Made by a program: the position numbers and the translations under genes. DNA of 64,000 bases from Welwitschia mirabilis (taxonomy: Eukaryota; Gnetophyta; Gnetopsida; Welwitschiales): the NCBI GenBank assembly GCA_051453625.1, contig JBOZIK010000001.1, positions 242,857,576 through 242,921,575 on the forward strand, written 5' to 3'. The notes under the pieces were generated by a model. The model was given only the letters and a program-made list of their open reading frames with translations, did no database searches and was not told where the DNA came from. Positions 11,128-23,400 of this stretch are shown here, one piece after another. The first letter of the stretch is position 1. Each line of letters starts with the position of its first letter.

Positions 11128-12374
11128 TCAACAGAATTGTTCAAGTTCTTCTTGCCTTACATTCATCCAACAAGGGTCTGATTTTGCTTCCTTAAATATT
11201 TTTGGTTCAACTTGAGATAAAAGAGAAATATTAGCACTGAGATTCTTAAGAGAGTTTCTTGTGACTATACCTTGTTCCACGTTTCCAATGACTGAGTCTA
11301 GTGGATGATCCTTAAGCTCTTTGATTTCAGGAGCTTGCTTGGCTCTGGAATAGACTTCGTTATAGTAGAAGGAAGAAGGAACTAGTTCTTCATCAGTTTT
11401 AGAAGTTTTTGTTGTATCTAGCACATCATGTATCTTGACATTGATAGATTCTTCCATATGAAGAGTGCATTTGTTGAACACTCTGTAAGCTCTACTTGAT
11501 GGGGAGTACCTTAAGAAGATTCCTTCATCAGCTTTTAAATTGAATTTTGCTAGATCTTCCCTATCTCTCAAGATGAAATACTTACTTCCAAAAGTTTTAA
11601 AATAGGAGATATTAGGTTTCTTCTCTTTCAGAGTTCGTAAGGAGTTTTGGAAGTTCTTGGTTTCAAATAAACTTTGTTTGAAACGTGACATGCTATGTTT
11701 ATTGCTTCAGCCCAAAATCTTTTTAGGATATCTTTGTCATGTAGTATGACTCTTGCCATATCTAACAAAGTGTGATTTTTCCTTTGAGCTACTCTATTTT
11801 GTTGAGGGGTTTTTGGTGCTGAGAATTCGTGATCTATTCCATTTAAGTTGCAATAATATTTGAATTTTTCATTTACAAATTCTCCACCATGATCACTATG
11901 AATTTTCTTAATAACATACCCCTTTCCTGTTTGAAGTTTCTTGCAAATTTTAACAAAATTATCATACGGGTCAGATTTTGCATGCAAGAAAGCTACCTAA
12001 GAGAATCTAGAGAAATCATCAACCATGACTAAGAAATATCGTCTTCCTGATAAGCTTGTTGTTTGAATAGGACCTGCTAGATCCATATGAATCAAATCCA
12101 ATGACTTGCTGGTGGTGATGTCACTTAATCCTTTGTGAGATGTCCTAGTTTGTTTCCTTCTTTGGCATGCATCACACAAACCTTTGTGAGTGATAGATAG
12201 TTTTGGCAAATCTCTAACAATCTTACCATGACATATTTTCTTTAGGTTTTCAAAGCTAATGTGCCCCAGACGTTGATGCCGAAGGACATCCTCTTGAGCA
12301 TGAGAAGAAAGACAAATCGAATTGCTTGACTCATTTACACAATATACATTCTCTTGTCTTGTTGCTTCTAACAA
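11128..12374 (-). pseudogene. Copia integrase region of element B
   Basis: The piece 12374-11997 holds the pre-integrase zinc site (H-x3-H then C-x2-C: RLGHISF... CDACQRR) and the first catalytic aspartate in HMDLAGPIQ. The piece 11987-11628 holds the second aspartate in HSDHGGEF, and the place of the catalytic glutamate, which reads NRVAQRKN instead of the usual NGVAERKN. The piece 11691-11128 covers the C-terminal integrase part and the spacer to RT. The pieces lie in different frames, so the enzyme is dead. Confidence 0.88.
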
Positions 12375-12508
12375 TAGTTGATCAGTCTTGCCATGTTTGA
12401 CAGTACATTGATTTGCATCAAACGAAACTTTATGACCCTCATCACATATTTAACTAATACTTAATAGAATATGTTTAAGGCCATTAACAAATAAAACATT
12501 ATTCATGT

Positions 12509-12883
12509 TCAGTAATTTACCCCCACTAATGCTTCCAATTCCTTCGATTCGACTCTCCCATTCTCACCAAAAGTCACCTCTCCTCTATCATACTCCTTGA
12601 ACTTGATGAAGTTGGAGTTGTCACTTGTCATATGCCTGGAACAACCACTATCAAGATACCAACAAGTATGACTAGCCACCTTTAAAGCAGTTTGAATTAA
12701 AAGGCTCTTGGTTGAGAATTTTGGAATCCACATCATGCGTCTGTGATCTTTTGCATTTTGAATGGATTTTGGTGAAAAAGCAAATTTAAAACCTAGCATG
12801 GAATGAGGAAACCAGCTTTTGCAAAAAACACAATCAATTTTTGAGTGACCCTTGTTGTTACAATAATGACAAGTGATACTCAC
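12509..12883 (-). pseudogene. Gag second zinc knuckle and copia protease of element B
   Basis: An open stretch of 124 codons starts with a CX2CX4HX4C knuckle (CHYCNNKGHSKIDC). It then shows the aspartic protease signature WYLDSGCSRHMT with the DSG triad intact, followed by FGENGRVE. It lies between the gag coiled-coil part and the pre-integrase domain, the usual copia order. A second zinc knuckle shortly before protease also occurs in element D (38808-38850). Confidence 0.85.
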
Positions 12884-12964
12884 TAATGAGTATTTGGAGT
12901 TGACTTTGTTTAAAGATCTGTGAGAACAGACTTGATTTGACCAAGTGATGATGTAGTTTGTAGA

Positions 12965-14223
12965 TCATTTACTGGACCATGTCTCCTTAGTCATCTTTGA
13001 ATTTGGCTCAAGTTCACTTCTCAAAACTCTAATTTCCTTTTCCCTAGCCTCTAGTTTCTCTAATAGGTTTCTGTTGTCTTTCTTTAGATTGTTTACCTTG
13101 AGGGCTAGATTTTGACATTCCATATAAAGTTCTACTTCTATTTCACTAAGCAGATCATTGTTATCAAAAGAATCATGAGGAGGTGAAGAGCATACCTTTC
13201 CTTCCACAAAGGCCGTGAGAGAGATGATTCTACCTTTTTCTGATTCTGAGTTTGGATCAGTTTCACTCTTCGTCATCCCATGTTGGTGACAGAACTTTCT
13301 TGCCTTCTCTTTTATCATCTTTTCTGTTGTTTTGGCAGACATTCAAAGTGTGTCCAAATCCTTTGCATGAATAGCACTGAATATCTCGTCTTCCTTCTTT
13401 CTTTCTTCTTGGTGGTCTTCTAGATTGACTTCCATTTTGTCTTTGTTGCATGAAGCCCGTGAATCTTGTGGCTAGAAGGGCCACTTCATCAACACTTTCC
13501 AACTCTTGATCAGATCCTTCTTTGATTTCAATATTTTCATGTGCAGCTACCAGAGCTACGCTTTTCTTCTTCTGTTTTGCAAACTTTAGCTCAAACATGT
13601 GAAGGATTCCTTGGAGCTCATCCATCTTCATGATATTCAGGTCCTTACTTTCTTCGATAGTTGTTGCCTTCAATTTGAATCCCTTAAGAAGGGATCTTAA
13701 TGCCTTTCGAACTACCCTTGACTCCTCGATGAGTTCGCCTAAGGCACACATAGAATTAACAATATCCATTAGTTTAGCAAAGAAATCGTTTATACCTTCA
13801 TCCTCTTCCATTTTGAGATCTTCGAATTGAGTGATGAGCATCTGAAGTTTTGCCTACTTCACTAGGCTTATTCCTTCATAAGCAGTCTGCAGAATATTCC
13901 ATGCTTCCTTAGTCGTAATGCAGTTTACTACTCGTTTGAAATCTTCCATACCTATGGCACAGAAAATTGCATTCAAGCCTTATGAAGTTGCATGAGGCTG
14001 CAATTTTTACTTCTGGAGTCCATTTGTCCTTGCTTTTCAGAGATGTCAACTTGGTCATAGGATCCTATACAGTAGGAAGACAATAACCATTAGTAATGAA
14101 ATCCCATATGTCAAGGTCTATAGATTGAACAAAAACTCTCATTTTAGCCTTCTAGTAACCATAGTTGGTTCCATCAAAGAAGGGAGGCCTTGAGATGGAA
14201 TTTCCTTTAGAGGGCTGACTCAT
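12965..14223 (-). pseudogene. Copia gag of element B
   Basis: The start is an ATG at 14223 (MSQPSKGNSISRPPFFDGTN), 50 bp after the primer-binding site; RPPFFDG is the usual beginning of gag in this lineage. Several stops interrupt the first 130 codons. From 13841 to 13263 the frame is open and carries the UBN2-type gag region and an intact CX2CX4HX4C zinc knuckle (CYSCKGFGHTLNVC). The segment 13342-12965 is in another frame and is heptad-rich (ECQNLALKVNNLKKDNRNLL), suggesting a coiled coil. Confidence 0.85.
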
Positions 14224-14273
14224 TTTCTAGGGTAGATGAAGTAGAGATCTGTTAGATTTGTTACTTGACCAAA

Positions 14274-14285
14274 GCTCTGATACTA
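14274..14285 (-). promoter_or_regulatory. Primer-binding site of element B
   Basis: The minus strand reads TAGTATCAGAGC, which differs by one base from the common copia primer site TGGTATCAGAGC that pairs with initiator-methionine tRNA. It lies two bases inside the 5' LTR edge at 14288, which fixes the LTR boundary. Confidence 0.88.
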
Positions 14286-14287
14286 AT

Positions 14288-15385
14288 TGAAGAATGGATC
14301 AACCCTAGAGGGAGGTGAATAGGTCATAATAAAATAATAATGTACTTTGAAGCCTTGCAAATAAAATGAATATAATCCACCAAAAGACCAAAGAATGTTT
14401 TCATGGTGGAGAGTCACCACCCTTGAGCTCTTAGACACGAAGTCTCTAGCTGACATAGATTAACCTTAATAGTTGGTTTTCAGGCTCACCAAAAACTTGT
14501 ACAAGCACCATTGGATTTTAGGGCTCATCCACAACCACAAAAGAATTGATTGATGTGAGGTGCATAGATGCATAGTTCTTATCCACAAGTACAAGTGCAA
14601 AGAAAGCTCTGATAAGTTTGATTGGAAAGAGGAGAGTCCAGAAGAATTCTGATCACAAGACAAGCCAAGCACAATGCATACAGTACATGTAACAGTATTT
14701 GATTTTTGTCTCTTTTGATCAATAGTCTATCTTTACTTTTGTGAAGGAGGTATTTTTCATAGGGTAAGTGTGGACCGTTAGAATCTAGTTTTGCCTTTTC
14801 TTGTAAAGCATGGAAGTACAACGATTATAATTGAAACACGTTGAGTCGACCTCATAGAAATCTCGGTCGCCCTTATCATCCAATCGCCCTTACCAGAATC
14901 TTTGGTCACCCTTGCTTGGTTCGGTTTTGACAGTCTGCTGACTCTGAACATTCAGTCGCCCTTACAAAGATCAGGGGTCGACCTCTTTTGATTCAGTTTC
15001 ACAGACAGGTCGGCTCAGCTTAATTGGTCGGTCACCTGCTTGATAACCATTTCTTGTCTAGGCTACATTCAGTTGCCCTTATTTGTGTCTTTGGTCGTCC
15101 TCACTGTTAGTTGGCTGAAATTTCCGAATCCGGTTCGGTCACCCTTGACAAGATGATCAGTCGCCTGCTTTTGTTTTAGTCTAAAACTGGTTTAACAGTT
15201 GGTCGTCCCACCTGAGAAACACGGTCGCCTATCTTGGAATTGGTCTTTATCTTACTAGCAGTCCGGTCGCCCGCATTTCGTGCAGGTGTATATGGTTACT
15301 CGTGCTAGAAAATCTCTGCAAAACAAACTAATTCCACACTCCACAAAACTCATTAATTGATCAATGACAACGGGTTCTTCCAACA
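14288..15385 (-). repeat. 5' LTR of element B (LTR3)
   Basis: It is 1098 bp long and starts in sense direction with TGTTGGAAGAACC at 15385. It ends in TTCTTCA at 14288, next to the primer site, so both TG and CA ends are present. It contains the GGTCGCCC motif array at about 14845-15290, a TTATAAT box near 14824 and the conserved terminal box at about 14295-14320. GTTAG follows at 15386. Confidence 0.88.
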
Positions 15386-15500
15386 GTTAGCTTGTAATCT
15401 TGGAAACGTGATCATAATAAGTGCCTTGTATTGCTTTCCCATGAATGTAGTTAGAAAGGGACCAAACCCCTTCTATGTTTCCTTAGGCATCTTACTTATG
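15386..15500 (+). repeat. E-family LTR, right half, and right target duplication
   Basis: GTTAG (15386-15390) repeats the left flank of the big insertion. The following CTTGTAATCTTGGAA... matches the uninterrupted E-type LTR around 1232-1320. Joined to 1562-1840 it reconstructs one LTR that was split by the insertion. The end is not sharply defined. Confidence 0.7.
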
Positions 15501-17357
15501 GTATTGCATACACACTTAGGTATGCATTTGCCATTATTCATATCATGGATAGGTGATATTTCAAATTTGATTTCCAGCAGGATCATCTTAATTATTAAAC
15601 CCCACAGGTATTAAGTTATACATGAATAATTATGTAAACTAACATTTTCAATATAATTAATGGTAGAAGAGTAAAACAATAAAAAATGACACAATAGTCA
15701 TACAGAACTCATATCCTGCATGTCAACCACCTAGTGACATGTACCTTATCCATGTTCATGTACAAAATAACCCACATGCACATTCATGTATGTATGTAGA
15801 TATGTGTGTATGTCTGTCTGAATACATGATGTCAAAAGCGATAATTAATATGCATAAGAACTGTGTTGATCATATGATAGCCAACTCGAAAGAAGCTGCT
15901 GCTGCTGCTAATGGTGATATTAATGACAATGACAATGCCTAGACCAATGTCTATAACAATCATGTAACCAACTAATGTAAATATAAAAATAGATGCGTGT
16001 AAATACTAAAAGTAATGTTAATGTCTTAAGTGTAATAAATATGTCAAAGCTGTAAAATTGCTTTGTAGGTCATAGAAACCAGTATCAGAGGAATAAATAC
16101 AGAAAGCATCTATAACAATATAACTCTAAATAAAGAGCTCTGAAAATCTAGGTCATAACAAAAATAAATTGTAAAAACAATAAAGAAATGCATAGAGAAA
16201 TGAGTAGGAAAATGTGTAATGTCAAAGCTAAGCAGATGACAGCTAAGACATTCCCTTATAGATTCTTCCTCGTAGATGCTCCACCACTGATGGATGGTGT
16301 GATTAATTGCAGAAGGTCTCTACAAAATTGCTGATTGCAATTTTCAGTAAGAACTTTGTTGAAATGACAAAGGCTTGAGTCTACAGACTTGGCAATCATC
16401 TTTGCAAGGTGAACACTGCTGTTACAAGCCTATATTAAATGGGTGAATGTTGGTTGCTCTGTGGCTGTTAACAAGGCTGATTTGTGACAGGTTCTAGGCT
16501 TTTTTGTTGCAATTATCATCCAACTCAGTGAGATAAGAGGCTGAGTTCGGTGGAGAGAAATTGATTTCTCCACAGGCCAGATTAGGTGATGGTACATAGG
16601 TTCAAATGCAATTCAGTGTTAGCACTGAAGTGTCACCTTAAAGATTGTGGTTTTGGTTATATATCTAGATCTTTACTGTGTGTGTATTCAAGATAGAAAA
16701 TTCTGTTTAGTGATACTGATTTCTACATTGATGTTAATCTAAAATTGTATCAATGCAAATTTGGCTTGTCATGATGAAATATATCCTACTTAAACAGTTC
16801 TAAGCCATTTCTTGGCCTGTAGTTTGGATTCTATTGTATCCAACTTGAATTTCAGAAGTTAGTGGGTTTTTAGATCCCACCTTAACTTGTTATAGGGAAT
16901 AGGTAAACTGACATTCGTATTTCTCCAAGTGAATTGCATGAAAGGATTGCACATGCTTTAAAAATTACCAAAATGTGTAGGGAGCTACATTGATTCCCTC
17001 AGTGGATGCTTATCTTATAAGAATTCATTTCATAGATAGTTCTTTTCAAATGTTGTAAGAGCCAGCCATCAGTTCGAAGGCATTTTTTAACATTACTCTG
17101 TTTTATTTGCTACAATTGATACATTGTTGGTACCCTCTTCTATTTTGTAGATACTTTAAAGCATTCAAAAAATGAAACCCAGATAATCTTTAATGCATAG
17201 AATTAATATGGTCAAGATGCTTTTGAAGTAATTGTTATGTTGATAGTATACAAAATTAATATACATGAATTGTTGTACCCTAGTAGTTTATATTATGAAA
17301 TTTATTGTCTTCAATGAATATAACGGGTAAATATGACATTGTGAATTTTCTTTGCAG
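15501..17357. other. Non-coding DNA upstream of the first visible host exon
   Basis: I find no convincing exon or transposon domain here. There is a short CTG/GCT run at about 15895-15910. The stretch ends in TTCTTTGCAG, the acceptor of the exon at 17358, so at least its right part should be an intron of the host gene. I looked for the expected N-terminal membrane segment of the family and did not find it. Confidence 0.5.
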
Positions 17358-17414
17358 GAACAAAAGTGGATTATTTGCATTCTCTTGATGGTGCCTATTT
17401 ATGCAAGTGAATCT
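17358..17414 (+). CDS. DUF300 gene, exon with EQK...PIYASES
   Basis: The exon is 57 bp (19 codons), phase 0 on both sides. It is preceded by TTCTTTGCAG and followed by the donor GTATGT. It encodes the end of the conserved segment 'PEEQK..I..ILMVPIYALES', which in the family joins the first cytosolic loop to the second membrane helix. Confidence 0.88.
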
Positions 17415-20400
17415 GTATGTCTAAAACATCGTTTATATAGCTTACAGTTAGAAATTTCCATGATTTTCCTTTGTATATTATATGCCATCCTTGTCTCAAT
17501 GTTATGAGGTTATGTTGGAAGAGATAGTTTGTGCTTTAATACAAACATATAAGTGTTTGTGTCAATGAAATGCATGTAAAAGTTGGATAATCAATGTGTT
17601 TGATATACAGTATGTTATACTAGATACTATGTAAAAGTAATTACTAAATTATGGAGGATACCAAGAAATGGAACTATTTACACTTGGTATTAATAAAGAG
17701 ACCATATGCAATATAACCAAGGAATTTGAAAAGTGTGATAGAAGTGTCACGTGAACATAGGAGGTTACAAACATCACAAGCTCTCTATTTTTAATTTTGA
17801 ATCATGTATCATCATACATGCATACTGTGGAAACATATCTCCTATTGAACATGCTTCCACTCTATTTTCTTAACATGGCATCAGAACTTTTTTTTTTTTT
17901 CTTTTCTTTTTTTTAATTGTATTCTGCCATCAGAACTGTAATGATGGATCTTGGAATGTATGTATAGTAAATCATCTGGCATAAGCTGCATGTCTTAATC
18001 ACACGGAGTCCTTCGAGTATAGTAAGAATCAAGGGAATAGGATTGAGACCAATAGTATTTCAAAACCATCAGGTGATATAAACAAAATAAGACATGAGTG
18101 GGGGTAAATATTGAAAATAGCTTCAATACAGTCATAGAGAAAAAAAACATTAAGTAATCAGGAAATCATAGGAGAAGCTAGGAGAAGCTAGTTGTGTTAC
18201 ATAAATCCTTATTGTAGGGACAATAAGACACTTGGGGATTGAGCCATTGCAAAGAAGATGCATAATGTTGTACAAATGTTAGGTGGCAATGAAAAATAAA
18301 ACCCACATTATTACACAAAAATCTAGAAACATTTAGAGCTGGCGTCAAGATGCGATAAATATCTAAGAATTAAAACACAGTCGAAGAATGTGCTAAATAA
18401 AAAATTGAGAGGTGCTCTAAATAAAGAGCAGGAAAAGAATTAATTGCTGAGGATAACTATCTATTTATTGGAAGAGTATACTTGATTAAAGCACTTGCAT
18501 GTCATAAGGCTTGAAGTGGATTCCATTATCTCCTACTAGGAGCCACAAGTCATATCAGAGTGGTTTGGTAAAATGACATTGGTTATTTAACATGTTTTTG
18601 TGTGTGTATTCATCTTGGCTCACAACAAGGGACATCTCCATGTGGCAACTTTTAAAGCTTCAAGTTACACACATTCTTTAAAGGGGTTAAGGACTATGTT
18701 CCTAACTTGTTAACTTTATTAACTGAGGAATCACTTGCCTTCCTACTTAAAAAGTTGTGAAGGAGGGTCACCTCAAAGCATTGACATTCAACTTTTGATT
18801 GTGTCAGGCAACACTGGATCAATGTTTCCCCACATCAAGAAAGACTTGAGTTTGTTCTAGTAGAGAAGGTTAATGAAGGATTAATGTGACCGACTGCCCT
18901 CTCTTTGTCTTTATCTTCTTCTATTGAGGGTTGCGAGTTGCGACTAAAACTGTCTCATGAATTGCTTGTGCAATAAGCCTCTGGTACAACCACAACATTG
19001 AAATGACTCTTAGTAATGCTAGCAAACTTCATTCTTCCACACACAACTAGGTGGGCTTTGTGTAAAGCAATCTTGCATAAAGGGGCACCTCATTTGCATA
19101 AAGGGGCGTCTCAACAAGGAACACCCATGAAAACATTAAGAATTACCATTGGTAGAGGACCCCAATTGCTCTTGGAACAAACCAGTGGTGCACAAGGACT
19201 AGTTAAAGGCAATCTTTGCTAGCACAAAGACAGACATGGTTCCTAACAAATTCTCCCTAAGTTATTGTGGAACTATGATTAGGTTACAATAAGTGACACT
19301 TCTAATGGACTTTAATATCCATAGCTCCATCTTATCAAAAATAGTCAGGAGGTTTGGTTTACACACTACTAGCATTCCCTCTTTAGAAATAAAGCTAGCA
19401 TATGAGAAAAGATCTTAGTGGACAACTAATTCATAACAATCTGTGCCTTAGAAAATGGCTATTTTAAGGCACATTTTATGTTATCCATCTTGACAATTAG
19501 TGTTAAGATCAATGTTGCCAAGTTGAAATTCATGTCTATTACAACAGTGTTCAAAAGTTTAATGTCATAGGTTACATTGAAATTTGAAGATTATCAAGGA
19601 CTGTGTATGTCCCAATTTTTGTTCCAAAACTATAATTCTCTTTTATTTTGGTAAGGCAACAGGCTTGCAAACTTGAGCGACTGAGTTTTCCTTGGTTTTT
19701 CCTTAGGAGCTAGACTTTATGAGGTTGACCACATCTTGTTTTTGTCATTTTATCTGAGATCCCTCAGGGAAAGCGTATTCGGCCTTGGGATAACCAAATT
19801 TTTTTCCCTCTTCAGGTTGACTGAAGGATCAATTGGGATGACTGGAATCTATTTTGCCTTACATCTTCTGCAGCATTTACCTTAGGAGCTAGAGCAAAAT
19901 TTGCAGGATAAACAGCAAACCATACTGCATTTACACTATCATATCACCAAAGCTTGGAAGAGTCCAGAAATTGATATGTTAAATATTTTTATTAGGTAAA
20001 GGAATTGCAACAAAAGCTTAAGTTGGACGTTCAAAAAGACTCTTCTAGTTGAAGATCGTTCACTGCGAAACACAATGAAGCCAAAAATGTTTTGATCATT
20101 TCAAATGATTGGTTGACATTATCTTCTTAGGAATTCAAATATTGTATGGATTATATAAATGTTTTGTTAAGTTATTGTCAATGAAGTGACATCAAAGCAA
20201 ATGTGAAAGGTAAGCTCTAGCTTGGAGACAATAATCCAGCAGCGTGCCCGTGATTTTCTTAACTATGACAAACAAAACCATTTGTCAACCCTGGCAAAAC
20301 AGTGTGGTGGTCAATTCATGCCCGGTTGTCCACTGAAGGAATAGATAACTTGAATCACCCACAGGAGACATTGGGATAATTGAAAAATAACATGATGTAC

Positions 20401-23400
20401 TGGACAAAGACCTATCGGATGCATGGATGCAAAACCTAAAGAAAATTGGTCTCTTTATTTGCTTATTAATTATAATTACAAATGATTGTTGACTTTCTTT
20501 TGTGAGGAATTCAAACAGTACAGGAATTTAAGTTGTTCAATTTGCTTTAGGTATGCCTCGCTTTAATCTTGTATTGTTAGGTTTCTTGTCAGTTATCATT
20601 GCTGAATAGTTTTCAATTTATTTGTTGTTAATCTTCTTAGTATAAATATTGTAAGGATCAGATCTGTAATGATCTTTGGCCAACACACTTATTTGATGTA
20701 ATATGACCTAATAAACATGTCTGGATATGCTTTTGCCATGCACTTGTAAGTTGATCTAATTTTGAAATACAACTTTCAGAATTTAGATTGCTGCAGTTTG
20801 TTTTCATTTAAGGACTATTACTTTTCTTTATCAAATCGACAAGCTATTCTTTGATGCCATTTTAATCTCTTAAGGGGTGACCCTATTTTTACATCTGCTT
20901 GCTTGTCTACCAGAAGCTAGATGGATTTACTCTTGAGCTGGGGTGATGGGCACATTCCTTGGAATGTTCAATACTGCTTGTTCTGTGAATGATGTTTTCA
21001 TTTATTTTTATTCGTCATTTATATTACATCATCTATGGTTTTCAAATGAATTTGTATTCACTGCCAAAATTGCACTTTGCTTTGGAGAACATCCATACTT
21101 TCCATCCTTTAAACAGAAAAGCCTAGATATTGGAACCACAAAATGAGATTCTTGTTGATCCCTTCCCGTCAGGTCCCTAATCACAAAACATTATTCGATG
21201 TTGCCATTGTATGAACTGGTGAACACCAATTTGAATTAGAAAATAACTTTTCTCCCAGGACAATCATCTACTTCTTGTCTCAAATTTGTCTCTTATTGCA
21301 GTCGACATTTTACTACAAATCCAATCACCTCTATAACACTTTAGCTTTCATAACTGGGGCAGCCCTTTCTGTATCACTGTACCTTAAGTGAGTTTGATTA
21401 TCATCTCCACGCTGTTTCTAGAATAGTCGAAACATAATGTGGTTTTATGTTCAATTAGTGCATGAATAGATTGGATGCATTGTTTTATTTCTTTATGAGA
21501 TGCAAGTTAACTGCATTTAGAATCAGTAGTAAGTGCTTTCTTGCAATTGTTTATATACTCTCCCCCCTTTAGTTGTTTTACAGCAGTTTTCAGGAACCTG
21601 TTTTGTGTTTTTGTCTCATCAGGCATGTTATCAAATTTTGATATCTACACTTTCCCTTCTATGGGTTGCTGTTTTCCTTAACATGGATGGGGAAGATCTG
21701 ACAAAATGAAATGCCATAGTCTATGCTCAAAATGCCATCATGATTTGTGAGAGCAAACATGATGTCATGAAAAACAAGAACACATTTGTAGCACTAATAA
21801 ATCAAGTTAAAGCATGGAAAGTTACTCTAATGCATCTTGCTGTATTTTCATCCAAACTTTCAAGCAAGCTGGTAATATGTGTTTAATAATAATTGCATAG
21901 CCATTTTCACCTAGTTCTGCTGATGTAGCTTGCTGCATTTTCACCTAATCTTTAATTTCAGATTTATTTACACTTACTGTTCTAAATTTGTGATCATTTC
22001 ATCAATTTGATTTTGTCATTGTCAACGTCAAGGTGGATCAATACTTTTTTGACATTTTTAACTATTAAAATATATCCTATATAGTTTCTTTTTTTTTTAA
22101 GTGCATCTTAAGATTGTCATTTGATTGCAAGATCAATTTTGCCATGCAAATGTTTTATTTCTCTCTTGATATCTCTCAAAGGAGTTTGATAAGATATTCT
22201 TGTTTTTTGCAGATTGTATCTTTAGTGGAGCATAAGCTTTCTATACCATGTGATATATTACGAAATTGCTATGAAGCATTTGCTTTGTATTCTTTTGGAA
22301 ATTATTTGATTGCATGCCTAGGTAATGCTTACTATTGCCTCTATTGTAGTTGTTATGTTGATTTAGGTAACATATTATATGAATCTAAATGTTTAAATTT
22401 GGAAAGGAAATGGATCCTAGGCAAAATGCTAATATGTTATTGTTCTTATGGAGCAGCGAATACTTTTTCATTCTGATCTGGTGACATTAGAGATATATCC
22501 ATCTAACTAGTGCTCTTTGCAAACCAAAAAAATTCAATTAAATTGGAAAATCCTACTTGATATTGAGGCTTTTGACCTGGCAAAAGAATTCATAAAGTTC
22601 TTAGGTTTTGCATACGTTTGGTTACGTGCAATAGTAATTAAGTAGTGTGAGGGGAGAAAAACTTTGCCTTACAGGGTCTACCCTACCTAAGGTTGTTTTA
22701 ATAAGAATGCGACAGGATGGGGATGAAGAAAGGTTTTTGTTCTTTTGCTTGGTATGAGGGCTATGTGAACTCTTCATTTAAGCCATAAAGATAAAATGAT
22801 AACTAGAAAGAGTGAGAATCAATGAAGGAAATGCTGCAGAGAACAAAATAACTAAAATTAAATAAAACATATTGAAATGCTAGAAGTTATAGAATATCAT
22901 ACTTAGACTAGCGAGAAGATTTAAACAACAAATCCAATAGCACTTTATTACCAAACTTCAATTAGAAGGTCTCATGCCTACCCCAAAGAATGGGGAAACT
23001 GTCAGTTGGGTGATGGAGCTAAAGCTTTTGAGACAACAAAATACTCATAATGAGTGGAATTAAGGGTTTTGGAAGAAGGGGTTACGAGTTCTAGAGAGAT
23101 AGGATGAACCGAAGGACCTTGGATATGCAAGGTGCTCTAGGATCTTATGGAGGATCATTGCAACAAAGGTGCTCGTATAGCGTTTGGCACTGGCAATGCT
23201 CTAAGACTTGAATGAAAATAAACTTGTGCTCTAGTTGTGCTCCTCCTCTTTACTGCATTTGTTTTTCTTTTGCTAAAATGGTCCTCCTCTAAAATCTAGG
23301 TTCCTTTGGTATTGAAGGGGCACTATTAGAATCTTACCTACCCTAAAATGTGGTAGGTTGTGATTGGTTCTTTTTGGATTGTTTGTCATGGGATTAGGGC

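Larger units (their letters stand above)
1841..15385 (-). mobile_element. SIRE-like Ty1/copia insertion, LTR-internal-LTR-internal-LTR
   Basis: Three LTR copies (1841-3009, 6791-7811, 14288-15385) alternate with two internal regions: A (3010-6690, lacking its 5' part at a sequence gap) and B (7812-14287, full length). All parts read on the minus strand. One pair of GTTAG repeats flanks the whole block, so the outer LTRs belong to one integration event. The order of pol domains is protease, integrase, reverse transcriptase, RNase H, which defines Ty1/copia. The RNase H wording (HNPVQHTHIKHIDLKYHF) and an extra frame after pol suggest the SIRE lineage. Both copies are inactivated by stops and frameshifts. 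The doubled arrangement could come from unequal recombination or from misassembly at the gap at 6691-6790. Confidence 0.85.

Noticed and set aside
15357-15614. An 85-codon plus-strand frame with hydrophobic stretches, considered as the N-terminal exon of the DUF300 gene
   Set aside because: Its first part lies inside the LTR3 end and the split E-type LTR. The hydrophobic segment lacks the family pattern that precedes EQK, and there is no fitting donor in phase.
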